From assembly GCA_016210125.1 (NCBI GenBank), contig JACQUS010000381.1, forward strand, positions 1 to 15,392: a stretch of 15,392 bases of DNA, given 5' to 3'. Under the pieces are notes generated by a model. It was not told the origin of the DNA, made no database searches, and worked only from the letters and a program-made list of their open reading frames with translations. Both the position numbers and the translations under genes were made by a program. Every line of letters starts with the position of its first letter. Positions within the stretch are counted from its first letter, which is position 1. Source of the stretch: Chloroflexota bacterium. GTDB lineage: Bacteria > Chloroflexota > UBA6077 > FW602-bin22 > JACQUS01. Positions 6,501-13,210 of this stretch are shown one piece after another.

Positions 6501-8276
6501 ATGACCGAGACCGTCGGGACCCGCGCGGCCGTAGATCCGGTGACCGTCGATCCGGTGACCATCGAAGTCGTGCGCCACGCCCTCCTGGCCGGCGCCGAGG
6601 AGATGATGGCCAACCTCAAGCGCGCGGCCTACGGCGCGCACATCTACGAGGTGGCCGACTGCGTCACCGGCCTATTCGACGCCGAGGGCAACACGCTGGC
6701 CCTCTCGCCCGGCAGCCCGATGATGCTGGTGGACCTCGGCGCCGTCGTGCGCGACGGCCTCCAGAAGCTCGGCCGCGCGCGCATGCGGCCCGGCGACGTC
6801 CTCGCGTCCAACGATCCCTACACGCTGGGCACGCACTCCAGCAACATGGCCCTCTACTCGCCGATCTTCCTCGACGGCCAGCTCGTGGCCTTCACTGCCA
6901 CGCGCGCCCACTGGATCGACACCGGCGGGTCCGTGCCGGGCGGCAAGTCCTTCGACATCAGCGAGATCTGGCAGGAGGGCTTCCAGTTCCGGCACATCAA
7001 GCTCTTCGACCGCGGCGAGCCAGTCGAGGACTTCATGCGCTTCATCGCCGACAACGTGCGCGTGCCCGAGACGGTGCTGGGCGACATGCGCGCCCAGGTG
7101 GCCGCCTGCCGCACCGGCGAGCGGCGCTACGTTGCCCTGCTGGAGAAGTTCGGCGTGCCGACCGTCGAGGCGGCCGTCGCCGAGATGTTCCGCCAGGGCG
7201 AGGAGCTGGCCCGCCGCGAGGTCGCCCAGATGCCTGACGGTAGCTACAGCGCCGAGGCCCTCCTGGACGACGACGGCGTCGTGCTCGGCAAGCACATCCC
7301 CATCCGCGTCACGGTGGTCATCCGCGGCAGCGAGATGGTGGTCGACTACACGGAGATGAGCGAGCAGGTGCCGGGGCCGATCAATACGGGCGTCGCCTCG
7401 GGCCAAGGCATCGCCTGCTTCGTCTTCAAGGCCGTCACCACGCCCCACGACCCGCCGCACGAGGGCCACTTCCGCCCGCTGCGGGTGATCCTGCCGCCGG
7501 GCAAGATCATCAGCGCCCAGCCGCCGGCGCCGACCTGCTGGTGGTCCAAGGTCACCAACACGACCATGGACACCATCCTGGCCGCGCTGGCCCAGGCCAT
7601 CCCCGAGCGCGTGCCGGCGGCGCACTTCGGCGACATCCCGCTGGTGATGCTCTCCGGTCGCGACCCTCGCCACGGCGGCAAGAAGTTCATCTTCTTCAAC
7701 CCGACGCCCGGCGGCTACGGCGCGCGGCCCTACGAGGACGGCGAGAGTTGCACGCACTCGCTGCACGAGGGCGACATGCTCAACGTACCCATCGAGGTCG
7801 AGGAGCACGAGTTCCCCGTCCAGACCGAGTACGTCACGGTGCGCGCTGACAGCGAGGGCGCGGGCCGCTACCGCGGCGGCTTCGGCTACGAGCTGTGCTT
7901 CCGCATGCTCGCCGACGCGCAGATCTTCGTCGGCGTCGAGCGCAACACCTGCCCGCCGTGGGGCATCGCCGGCGGCCAGGCGGCGGAGCCGAACACCTTC
8001 GTCATCCGGCCTGACAGCGGCGCGGAGCGCGTGGTGCTCAAGGGCCAGCACGTGCGCCTCGACTCGAGCATGGTCTCCATCATGCGCAGCGGCGGCGGCG
8101 GCGGGTACGGCGACCCGCTGGCGCGTGAGCCGGAGCGGGTGCTGGAGGACGTGCGCCTGGGCTACATCAGCGTCGAGCGCGCGCGCTCGGCCTACGGCGT
8201 GGTCATCGACCCGCAGACGCTGGCCCTCGACGCGGCAGCCACGGAGACCCTGCGCCGCGCCCGGTGGAGCGGCTAG
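6501..8276 (+). CDS. hyuB: Hydantoinase/oxoprolinase subunit B (N-methylhydantoinase B family)
   Basis: 591 residues, starting immediately after the hyuA stop with GGAGG just upstream inside hyuA. It is the partner subunit that, with HyuA, carries out the ATP-dependent reaction on a cyclic amide or ketone-like substrate. Landmarks: DPVTIEVVRHALLAGAEEM at the N-terminus, NDPYTLGTH (N104-Y107; usual form NDPY.GGTH), AHWIDTGG (H137, D140; metal-site region in the family), GPINTGVASG, GRYRGGFGYE, and the C-terminal glycine stretch GGGGGYGDPLARE (531 onward). Length and motif order agree with a complete protein. A 15-nt near-perfect tandem duplication near the N-terminus repeats DPVT. The gene ends one base before the ATG of the OYE protein, indicating a tight operon. 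Substrate unknown. Confidence 0.93.
   Translation: MTETVGTRAAVDPVTVDPVTIEVVRHALLAGAEEMMANLKRAAYGAHIYEVADCVTGLFDAEGNTLALSPGSPMMLVDLGAVVRDGLQKLGRARMRPGDVLASNDPYTLGTHSSNMALYSPIFLDGQLVAFTATRAHWIDTGGSVPGGKSFDISEIWQEGFQFRHIKLFDRGEPVEDFMRFIADNVRVPETVLGDMRAQVAACRTGERRYVALLEKFGVPTVEAAVAEMFRQGEELARREVAQMPDGSYSAEALLDDDGVVLGKHIPIRVTVVIRGSEMVVDYTEMSEQVPGPINTGVASGQGIACFVFKAVTTPHDPPHEGHFRPLRVILPPGKIISAQPPAPTCWWSKVTNTTMDTILAALAQAIPERVPAAHFGDIPLVMLSGRDPRHGGKKFIFFNPTPGGYGARPYEDGESCTHSLHEGDMLNVPIEVEEHEFPVQTEYVTVRADSEGAGRYRGGFGYELCFRMLADAQIFVGVERNTCPPWGIAGGQAAEPNTFVIRPDSGAERVVLKGQHVRLDSSMVSIMRSGGGGGYGDPLAREPERVLEDVRLGYISVERARSAYGVVIDPQTLALDAAATETLRRARWSG
6531..6560 (+). repeat. 15-nt tandem duplication near the start of hyuB
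   Basis: GTAGATCCGGTGACC (6531-6545) is followed directly by GTCGATCCGGTGACC (6546-6560), 14 of 15 identical. It encodes VDPVT twice and keeps the frame. The family N-terminus needs only one copy (DPVTIEVVRH), so this looks like a recent slippage event. Confidence 0.75.
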
Positions 8277-8277
8277 C

Positions 8278-10218
8278 ATGAGCGCGTTTTTCCCGCACCT
8301 CTTCGCGCCGCTGCACCTGCGGCACCTGGAGCTGAAGAACCGCGTCGTCTGCCTGCCGCACGGCACGGCCTTCGGCGAGGACAACCTGCCGACGCCGCGC
8401 AACGTCGCCTACTATCGCGACCGCGCGCGCGGCGGCGCGGGCCTCATCATCACCGAGGCCACGCCGGTGCACCCGACGGGCGTGAACCACCCGCGCAAGT
8501 TCGCCATCTACGACCAGCGCGCGATGCCTATGCTCCGGCAGCTCACCGATGCCGTGCACCAGGAAGGCGTGCCGGTCGTGGCCCAGCTCTTCCATATCGG
8601 CCGCGCGCACTCGGCCTTCCACCAGCGGCGCGAGCTGTGGGCGCCGTCAGCGATCCCGGCCCCGGGCGTGCTCGAGGTGCCGCACGAGATGGACGCGGAC
8701 GACATCGCCGAGCTCATCGCGGCCTTCGCGCAGTCGGCCGTGCACGCCAGTCGGGCCGGCTACGACGGCGTCGAGGTCCACGCGGCCAACGGCACGCTGC
8801 TCCAGCAGTTCCTCTCGCCATGGTCGAACCGCCGCGAGGACGCCTACGGCGGCAGCCCGGAGAGCCGCCAGCGCCTGGTGCTGGAGGTCGTCGACGCGGT
8901 GCGCCGCGCGGTGGGGCAGCAGGCCGTGGTGGGCATCCGCATCTGCGGCGACGAGCTGATCCCCGACGGCTACGACGACGCGCAGATGAAGGCCTTCGCC
9001 CGCGCGCTGGAGCAGACCGCGCAGCTCGACTACGTCTCGGTCACCGCCGGGGTGCGCGGGATGTACGTTGGCGACGCGACAGTGCCCTACGGGGCGGTCG
9101 TCTACCTGGCCGAGATGATCAAGAAGACCCTCGGCCTGCCGGTCATCACGGCTATGCGCATCCGCTCGCCGCGCCTGGCCGAGGATATTCTGGCCGCCGG
9201 GCGGGCCGACCTGGTCGGCCTGGCCCGCGCGCTGATCGCCGACCCCGAGTGGCCGAACAAGGCGCGCGCGGGCCGCGCCGACGAGATCCGCTACTGCACC
9301 GGGGCACTTCAGGAATGCCGCCGCGCCCACCCGAAGGTCGGCCGCATCGCCTGCGCCGTGAACGCCGCCGTCAGCGAGGAGGAGACGCTGGGGATTGGCA
9401 CTTTCACGCCCGCCGCGCAGCCGAAGCGCGTGGTGGTCGTCGGCGGCGGGCCGGCGGGCCTGGAGGCGGCGCGCGTCGCCGCGTTGCGCGGCCACCAGGT
9501 GACGCTGCTGGAGCGCGCGGACGAGCTTGGCGGGCAGCTCCGGGTCATGACGCGCATCCCGGCGCTGGCCGAGTTCGGCGAGCTGACGGCCTTCCTGACG
9601 CACCAGCTCCAGAAGCTCGGCGTGGACGTGCACCTGCGCAGCGAGGCTACGCCGGAGGCCGTGCTGGCCCTCCGGCCCGACGCGGTGATCGTGGCCACCG
9701 GCTCGTGCCCGGCGCTGCCGGAGCTGCCGGGCACCGGCCCCGAGACAGCCCTCACGGCCCACGCGGCGCTCGAAGGCACCGTGCCGGGGCCGCACGTCGT
9801 CGTGGTCGACGCCTTCGGCGGCTGGGAGACCTGCGGCACGGCCGAGGTCCTGGCGCGGCGCGGACTGCGCGTCAGCGTCGTCTCGCCGCTGCGCTGGATC
9901 GGCGTCGACATCCCGTTCGAGAGCTTGGGCGCGCTCTACGAGCGGCTGGCCGAGCGCGCGGTCGTTCTGCGGCCGATGGCGGCCGTGGAGGCGCTGGTGG
10001 GCCGAACGCTGCGCTGCCGCGACACGTACTCGGGCAGCCCCATCCTCTTCGAGGAGGTCAGCGCCCTCGTCTTCACGTCGACCAGCCGCGCGCAGGATGC
10101 GCTGTACAAGGCGCTGAAGGGGCAGGTGGCCACGGTCCTGCGCGCGGGCGACGCCGTGGCGCCGCGCAAGGTCGGCGACGCCATCCGGGAGGGGCACCAT
10201 GCCGGCCGAGCGGCCTAG
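8278..10218 (+). CDS. OYE/2,4-dienoyl-CoA reductase-type NADH:flavin oxidoreductase with altered Fe-S and active-site residues
   Basis: 646 residues from ATG 8278 (GGTGGAG at 8263-8269). Residues 1 to about 365 form an FMN-binding OYE barrel (LFAPLHLRHLELKNRVV, QLFHIGR, VHAANGTLLQQFLSPWSNRREDAYGG, GLARALIADPEW). Then comes an Fe-S loop and an FAD domain (VVVVGGGPAGLEAA, from 385) with an NAD(P)-binding insertion (HVVVVD, about 506). The architecture is that of 2,4-dienoyl-CoA reductase and trimethylamine dehydrogenase, which reduce enoyl compounds or oxidise amines. Two oddities are visible. The cluster motif C-x2-C-x3-C-x11-C is here C340-T-G-A343-L-Q-E-C347-x11-C359, with Ala for the second Cys. 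The tyrosine after H168-x-x-N171-G (proton donor Tyr196 in OYE1) is Thr173. It lies one base after hyuB and overlaps the regulator gene by 20 nt. Confidence 0.92.
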   Translation: MSAFFPHLFAPLHLRHLELKNRVVCLPHGTAFGEDNLPTPRNVAYYRDRARGGAGLIITEATPVHPTGVNHPRKFAIYDQRAMPMLRQLTDAVHQEGVPVVAQLFHIGRAHSAFHQRRELWAPSAIPAPGVLEVPHEMDADDIAELIAAFAQSAVHASRAGYDGVEVHAANGTLLQQFLSPWSNRREDAYGGSPESRQRLVLEVVDAVRRAVGQQAVVGIRICGDELIPDGYDDAQMKAFARALEQTAQLDYVSVTAGVRGMYVGDATVPYGAVVYLAEMIKKTLGLPVITAMRIRSPRLAEDILAAGRADLVGLARALIADPEWPNKARAGRADEIRYCTGALQECRRAHPKVGRIACAVNAAVSEEETLGIGTFTPAAQPKRVVVVGGGPAGLEAARVAALRGHQVTLLERADELGGQLRVMTRIPALAEFGELTAFLTHQLQKLGVDVHLRSEATPEAVLALRPDAVIVATGSCPALPELPGTGPETALTAHAALEGTVPGPHVVVVDAFGGWETCGTAEVLARRGLRVSVVSPLRWIGVDIPFESLGALYERLAERAVVLRPMAAVEALVGRTLRCRDTYSGSPILFEEVSALVFTSTSRAQDALYKALKGQVATVLRAGDAVAPRKVGDAIREGHHAGRAA

Positions 10219-11026
10219 CGGGCCCCGCGAGCCCAGCGTCCGCGTCGTCAAGCGCATCGTCGACATCCTCGACTGCCTGGCGGACGGCGACCGCTCGCTC
10301 ACGCTGACCGCCATCGCCCAGCGCGTCGGCCTGCACCCGAGCACGGTGCACCGGCTGCTGCGCACGCTGGAGCAGCACCAGCTCGTCTATCGCTACCCGG
10401 ATACCGACCTCTACGGCCTCGGCTATCGCCTGCTGTCCTACGGTGACGCCGTCCGCGGGCGGCCGGACCTCGGCCAGCTCGCGCTGCCGGAGCTCCAGCG
10501 CCTGCGCGACGAGACCGAGGAGACGACCTTGGTCTTCGTCCGCGCCGGCAGCGAGCGCGTCAGCGTCGCCGCGGTGCGCAGCCCGCACGAGCTGTGCATC
10601 GTGCCGGTGATCGGCCGGCGCATGCCTCTGTACATCGGCAGCGCCAGCAAAGTGATCCTGGCGCACCTGGAGCGCGAGGAGCAGGAGCGCTACCTCGCCT
10701 CCCTGACCGAGGTGGACGTCGCCGCCCTGCGGCGCGAGATCGAGCGCATGCGCGCCAGCGGCTACGGCGTCAGCATCAGTGAGTGGACGCTGGGCGCCGC
10801 GGCCATCTGCGCGCCGATCTTCCGCAAGAACGGCCAAGTCGTGGCCTCGCTGGGCGTGGCCATGCCCGTGCAGCGGCTCACGCCCGGCCGCGAGGAGCGC
10901 ATCGCCGCGGCCGTGGGCGAGGCGGCGCGGCGCGTCTCGACCCTGCTGGGCTACGACGACGCGCGCGTCGCGGATGAGCCGCAGCGTACGAAGGAGGGGC
11001 GCATAGCAGGACGCAGAAGGGCTTGA
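10199..11026 (+). CDS. IclR-family transcriptional regulator
   Basis: 275 residues from ATG 10199 with GGGAGGGG just upstream; the start overlaps the last 20 nt of the OYE gene, so translation is probably coupled. The N-terminal winged helix-turn-helix covers about residues 16-75 (RVVKRIVDILDCL, LTAIAQRVGLHPSTVHRLLRTLE as the recognition region, then the wing LVYRYPDTDLYGLGYRLL). The remaining part is the IclR effector-binding domain (RDETEETTLVFVRAG, GRRMPLYIGSASKVILAHL, SEWTLGAAAICAPIF, ASLGVAMPVQRLTP), which binds small carboxylates or aromatics in characterised members. The length is close to the family norm, with a short basic tail. Being the last gene of the catabolic run and immediately upstream of the transporter promoter, it likely controls one or both groups; the direction of control cannot be read. 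Confidence 0.93.
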   Translation: MPAERPSGPREPSVRVVKRIVDILDCLADGDRSLTLTAIAQRVGLHPSTVHRLLRTLEQHQLVYRYPDTDLYGLGYRLLSYGDAVRGRPDLGQLALPELQRLRDETEETTLVFVRAGSERVSVAAVRSPHELCIVPVIGRRMPLYIGSASKVILAHLEREEQERYLASLTEVDVAALRREIERMRASGYGVSISEWTLGAAAICAPIFRKNGQVVASLGVAMPVQRLTPGREERIAAAVGEAARRVSTLLGYDDARVADEPQRTKEGRIAGRRRA

Positions 11027-11051
11027 TCGACGATCGCCGGCCGCCTAGTAT
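11023..11051 (+). promoter_or_regulatory. Candidate sigma70-type promoter with an internal palindrome, for the ABC importer genes
   Basis: TTGATC (11023-11028) and TAGTAT (11046-11051) are separated by exactly 17 nt, each matching the consensus at 4 of 6 positions. The palindrome GATCG-A-CGATC (11025-11035) overlaps the -35 hexamer and the spacer, a position suited to an operator. It sits at the IclR stop codon, about 190 nt before the binding-protein gene. The match is modest and could be chance in this GC-rich sequence. Confidence 0.35.
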
Positions 11052-11247
11052 GCCAGGTGGTCGTTCGGAGACGGTGTGTCGACGTCGGCTCCGGCTCTCT
11101 GCTCATGAGAGGGGGGCGACGTGGCGACGTTGAAGGCGGGAGGCGGTGAGCCCAGAGCGAGCTTCGGCCCCTGGGTGAACCACTTGGGGCGGCGTGGTCC
11201 ACGGGTGTAGAAGACGCCGCCCAAAAGAAGAGGAGGACATCCGAGAC
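11027..11247 (+). other. 221-nt spacer between regulator and importer, the longest in the window
   Basis: Contains the candidate promoter at its left end and AGGAGG (11231-11236) 11 nt before the ATG at 11248. It also has a weak inverted repeat GTGAACCAC (11175-11183) with GTGGTCCAC (11194-11202), 8 of 9 paired. A 27-codon frame from ATG 11050 has no ribosome binding site and no recognisable product. No tRNA, small RNA or riboswitch consensus is recognised. An untranslated leader of about 190 nt would be long if the promoter is correct. Confidence 0.5.
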
Positions 11248-12408
11248 ATGCGTGCCCTAGTACGGAGTTTGCCGTTCCTAACGGCATTGACCCTGCTCCT
11301 CGCCGCGTGCGCGGCCCCGGCCCAGCCGGCGCCCGCGCCGGCCAAGTCGGCGGCGCCGGCCGCGGCCGCCCCGGCGAAGCCCGCCGAGCCGGCCAAGCCG
11401 GCGGCGCAGCCGGCCGCCCCGGCCAAGACGCAGGCCCCGGCCGCGGCGAAGCCCGCCGAGCCGGCCAAGCCGGCGGCGCAGGCGGCCAAGCCGGCCGCGC
11501 CGCCCAAGAAGCTCAAGATAGCCTCGATCCCACTGGTCAACTTCATGCCAGCCTACCTCGCCAAGGAGTTGGGCTACTTCCAGCAGGAAGGGCTCGACGT
11601 CGAGATCATCGAGATGAAGAGCGGCAACGAGCTGTCGCAGGCGCTCATCAGCGGCAGCGTCGACTTCATCACCACGGCCATCGAGCGCACGATGCTGCTC
11701 CAGGAGCGGGGGCAGGTGACCAAGAGCTTGGTCGGCATGCTCCTGCGCTCGAACTACGCTATCGTCGTGCAGCCCACGTTCCAGGGCAAGCAGGGGGACA
11801 TCAAGGCGCTCAAGGGCCTCAAGCTCGGCATCACCGGCCCGGGCAGCGGCTCCGACGTGACGCTGCGCGGCGTCCTGCGGGACAACGGCCTCGAACCAGA
11901 CAAGGACGTGACGATCGTCGCCGTCGGCGCCGGGCCGAGCTCGGTCGCGGCGATGAAGGCCAAGCAGATCGACGGCATGATCACCTTCGAGCCCAACCTG
12001 GCCATGGCTTTTGACCAAGGCGTCGCCAAGATGTTCTTGGACCTCCGTGACCCGGCGCAGGGTGGCAAGTGGGCCAAGGTGGCCAACTCGTCGATCCAGG
12101 TCACCGAGAAGTGGCTCAAGGAGAATCCGGACACCGCGCGGGCCATCGTGCGGGCCATCCACAAGGCCAACACGACCATCCGCACCGACCGCGCCACGAC
12201 GCTCAAGGCGATGCAGGTCATCTTCCAGGGGATGGACGCTAAGCTCCTGGAGAAGATCTGCGCGACGGAGTGCCCGGCGTTCAACTCAGACCTCAACGAG
12301 GAGATCCACAAGGCCATCAACGACGCGTTCAAGGGCGCCGGCCAGCTCAAGGGCGACGTTCCCTACCAGACCGTCGTGGCCGTCGAGTTCAAGGACCTCT
12401 GGAAGTAG
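11248..12408 (+). CDS. ABC transporter substrate-binding lipoprotein, NMT1/SsuA/TauA type
   Basis: 386 residues from ATG 11248 (AGGAGG at 11231-11236). The N-terminus MRALVRSLPFLTALTLLLAAC is a lipoprotein signal peptide with lipobox LAAC; Cys21 would be lipidated and anchored at the cell surface. Residues about 22-88 form an Ala/Pro/Lys spacer of low complexity with an internal duplication. The ligand-binding part starts at KKLKIASIPLVNFMPAYLAKELGYFQQEGLDVEIIE, the signature opening of nitrate/sulfonate/taurine/pyrimidine-type binding proteins, followed by SGNELSQALISGSVDF, GLKLGITGPGSGSDVTLRGVL and AMKAKQIDGMITFEP. It presents substrate to the permease and ATPase encoded directly downstream. 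Family members bind sulfonates, nitrate, thiamine precursors or aromatic acids, so the ligand is not fixed; its position beside the catabolic genes suggests it imports their substrate. Confidence 0.92.
   Translation: MRALVRSLPFLTALTLLLAACAAPAQPAPAPAKSAAPAAAAPAKPAEPAKPAAQPAAPAKTQAPAAAKPAEPAKPAAQAAKPAAPPKKLKIASIPLVNFMPAYLAKELGYFQQEGLDVEIIEMKSGNELSQALISGSVDFITTAIERTMLLQERGQVTKSLVGMLLRSNYAIVVQPTFQGKQGDIKALKGLKLGITGPGSGSDVTLRGVLRDNGLEPDKDVTIVAVGAGPSSVAAMKAKQIDGMITFEPNLAMAFDQGVAKMFLDLRDPAQGGKWAKVANSSIQVTEKWLKENPDTARAIVRAIHKANTTIRTDRATTLKAMQVIFQGMDAKLLEKICATECPAFNSDLNEEIHKAINDAFKGAGQLKGDVPYQTVVAVEFKDLWK
11372..11481 (+). repeat. 38-nt direct repeat within the lipoprotein spacer
   Basis: Bases 11372-11409 recur identically at 11444-11481, a period of 72 nt (24 codons). 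Both copies encode AKPAEPAKPAAQ and differ only in flanking sequence. Identity at synonymous positions points to recent in-frame duplication of the flexible spacer, which needs little sequence constraint. Confidence 0.85.
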
Positions 12409-12424
12409 CGACCGAGGACCGATC

Positions 12425-13210
12425 TTGAGTGCAGCACCGGCCGTCGCAGTCAAGAATCTAGAGCTGTACTTCCCCGCGCGCGACCATGGGCCGGCGCTGC
12501 ACGTCCTCGAGCGCGTCGACCTGGCCGTGCCGGAGGGCCAGCTCTGCACCATCGTCGGGCCTTCCGGCTGCGGCAAGTCGACCATGCTCAACGTCATCGC
12601 CGGCCTGCTGCCGCCGATGGGCGGCGAGGTCCTCGTCTTCGGCGAGCCATCGCACGGCATCAACCGTCGCATCGGCTACATGTTCCAGAAGGACACGCTC
12701 CTGCCCTGGGCCAGTGCCTTCCAGAACGTCAGGCTGCCCCTCGAGGCGCTCGGGCGCGCCGGGGCCGGCAGCGGCGACTCGGCGCACAGCTTGCTCCAGC
12801 TCGTCGGGCTGCGCGGCTTCGAGCGGCACTACCCGCGCGAGCTCTCCGGCGGCATGCGCAAGCGCGTGCAGCTCGCGCGCCTGCTGGCCCAGGAGCCGGA
12901 GGTCGTCCTCATGGACGAGCCCTTCGGCGCGCTCGACGCGCAGACCAAGCTCATCCTCCAGGAGGAGTTCCTGCGCATCTGGGAGCAGCGCCGCCAGACC
13001 GTCCTGTTCGTGACGCACGACCTTCAGGAGGCCATCGCCCTCGGCGACCGCGTCGTGCTCATGTCGGCGCGGCCGGGCCGGATCAAGGGCGACTGGGAGG
13101 TGAACATGCCGCGTCCGCGCCACATCACGGACGTCATTCAGAACTCGCAGTTCACCCAGCTTTTCAACGCCATCTGGGGGTCGCTCAGAGAGGAGGTCAC
13201 GCTGCTATGA
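12425..13210 (+). CDS. ABC transporter ATPase, nitrate/sulfonate/taurine (SsuB/TauB) type
   Basis: 261 residues from a TTG start at 12425, chosen because GAGGA (12414-12418) stands 6 nt upstream and no ATG occurs before the conserved core; the frame is open further upstream but only as a shadow over the binding-protein gene. Visible: Walker A GPSGCGKST (G45-T53, K51), Q-loop region YMFQKDTLLPW, signature LSGGMRKR (L140-G143), Walker B VVLMDEPFGALD (D164, E165) and the switch histidine H198 in THD. All catalytic residues are present. It energises import with the neighbouring binding lipoprotein and permease. Its TGA overlaps the permease start as ATGA, the usual arrangement for coupled translation. 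LLPW after the Q-loop and FGALD are typical of the nitrate/taurine subfamily. Confidence 0.93.
   Translation: MSAAPAVAVKNLELYFPARDHGPALHVLERVDLAVPEGQLCTIVGPSGCGKSTMLNVIAGLLPPMGGEVLVFGEPSHGINRRIGYMFQKDTLLPWASAFQNVRLPLEALGRAGAGSGDSAHSLLQLVGLRGFERHYPRELSGGMRKRVQLARLLAQEPEVVLMDEPFGALDAQTKLILQEEFLRIWEQRRQTVLFVTHDLQEAIALGDRVVLMSARPGRIKGDWEVNMPRPRHITDVIQNSQFTQLFNAIWGSLREEVTLL

Noticed and set aside
4839..6641. A 600-codon open frame on the minus strand opposite hyuA
   Set aside because: It is an antisense shadow caused by high GC content at third codon positions; its translation is low-complexity His/Asp/Ala/Gly-rich with no family motif, while the + strand encodes a clear HyuA.
8125..8277. Fifty-one-codon N-terminal extension of the OYE protein inside hyuB
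   Set aside because: The extension is Arg/Ser/Ala-rich shadow of hyuB; ATG 8278 has a ribosome binding site and opens into the conserved barrel start.
6672..8402. A 576-codon minus-strand frame opposite hyuB
   Set aside because: Same GC-driven shadow; no recognisable domain and it crosses the hyuB-OYE gene junction.
8647..10365. A 572-codon minus-strand frame opposite the OYE gene
   Set aside because: Antisense shadow with repetitive Arg/Ala/His composition; the + strand has complete OYE and IclR motifs.
11050..11133. Small 27-codon frame in the regulator-importer spacer
   Set aside because: No ribosome binding site and an Arg-rich composition expected by chance.
11175..11202. Inverted repeat GTGAACCAC/GTGGTCCAC as an operator or terminator
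   Set aside because: Imperfect, long 10-nt loop, no T tract; too weak to call as a separate site.
12011..12424. Long 5' extension of the ATPase frame overlapping the binding-protein gene
   Set aside because: Translation is Arg/Ser/Pro-rich shadow sequence; the ATPase domain starts after TTG 12425, which has its own ribosome binding site.
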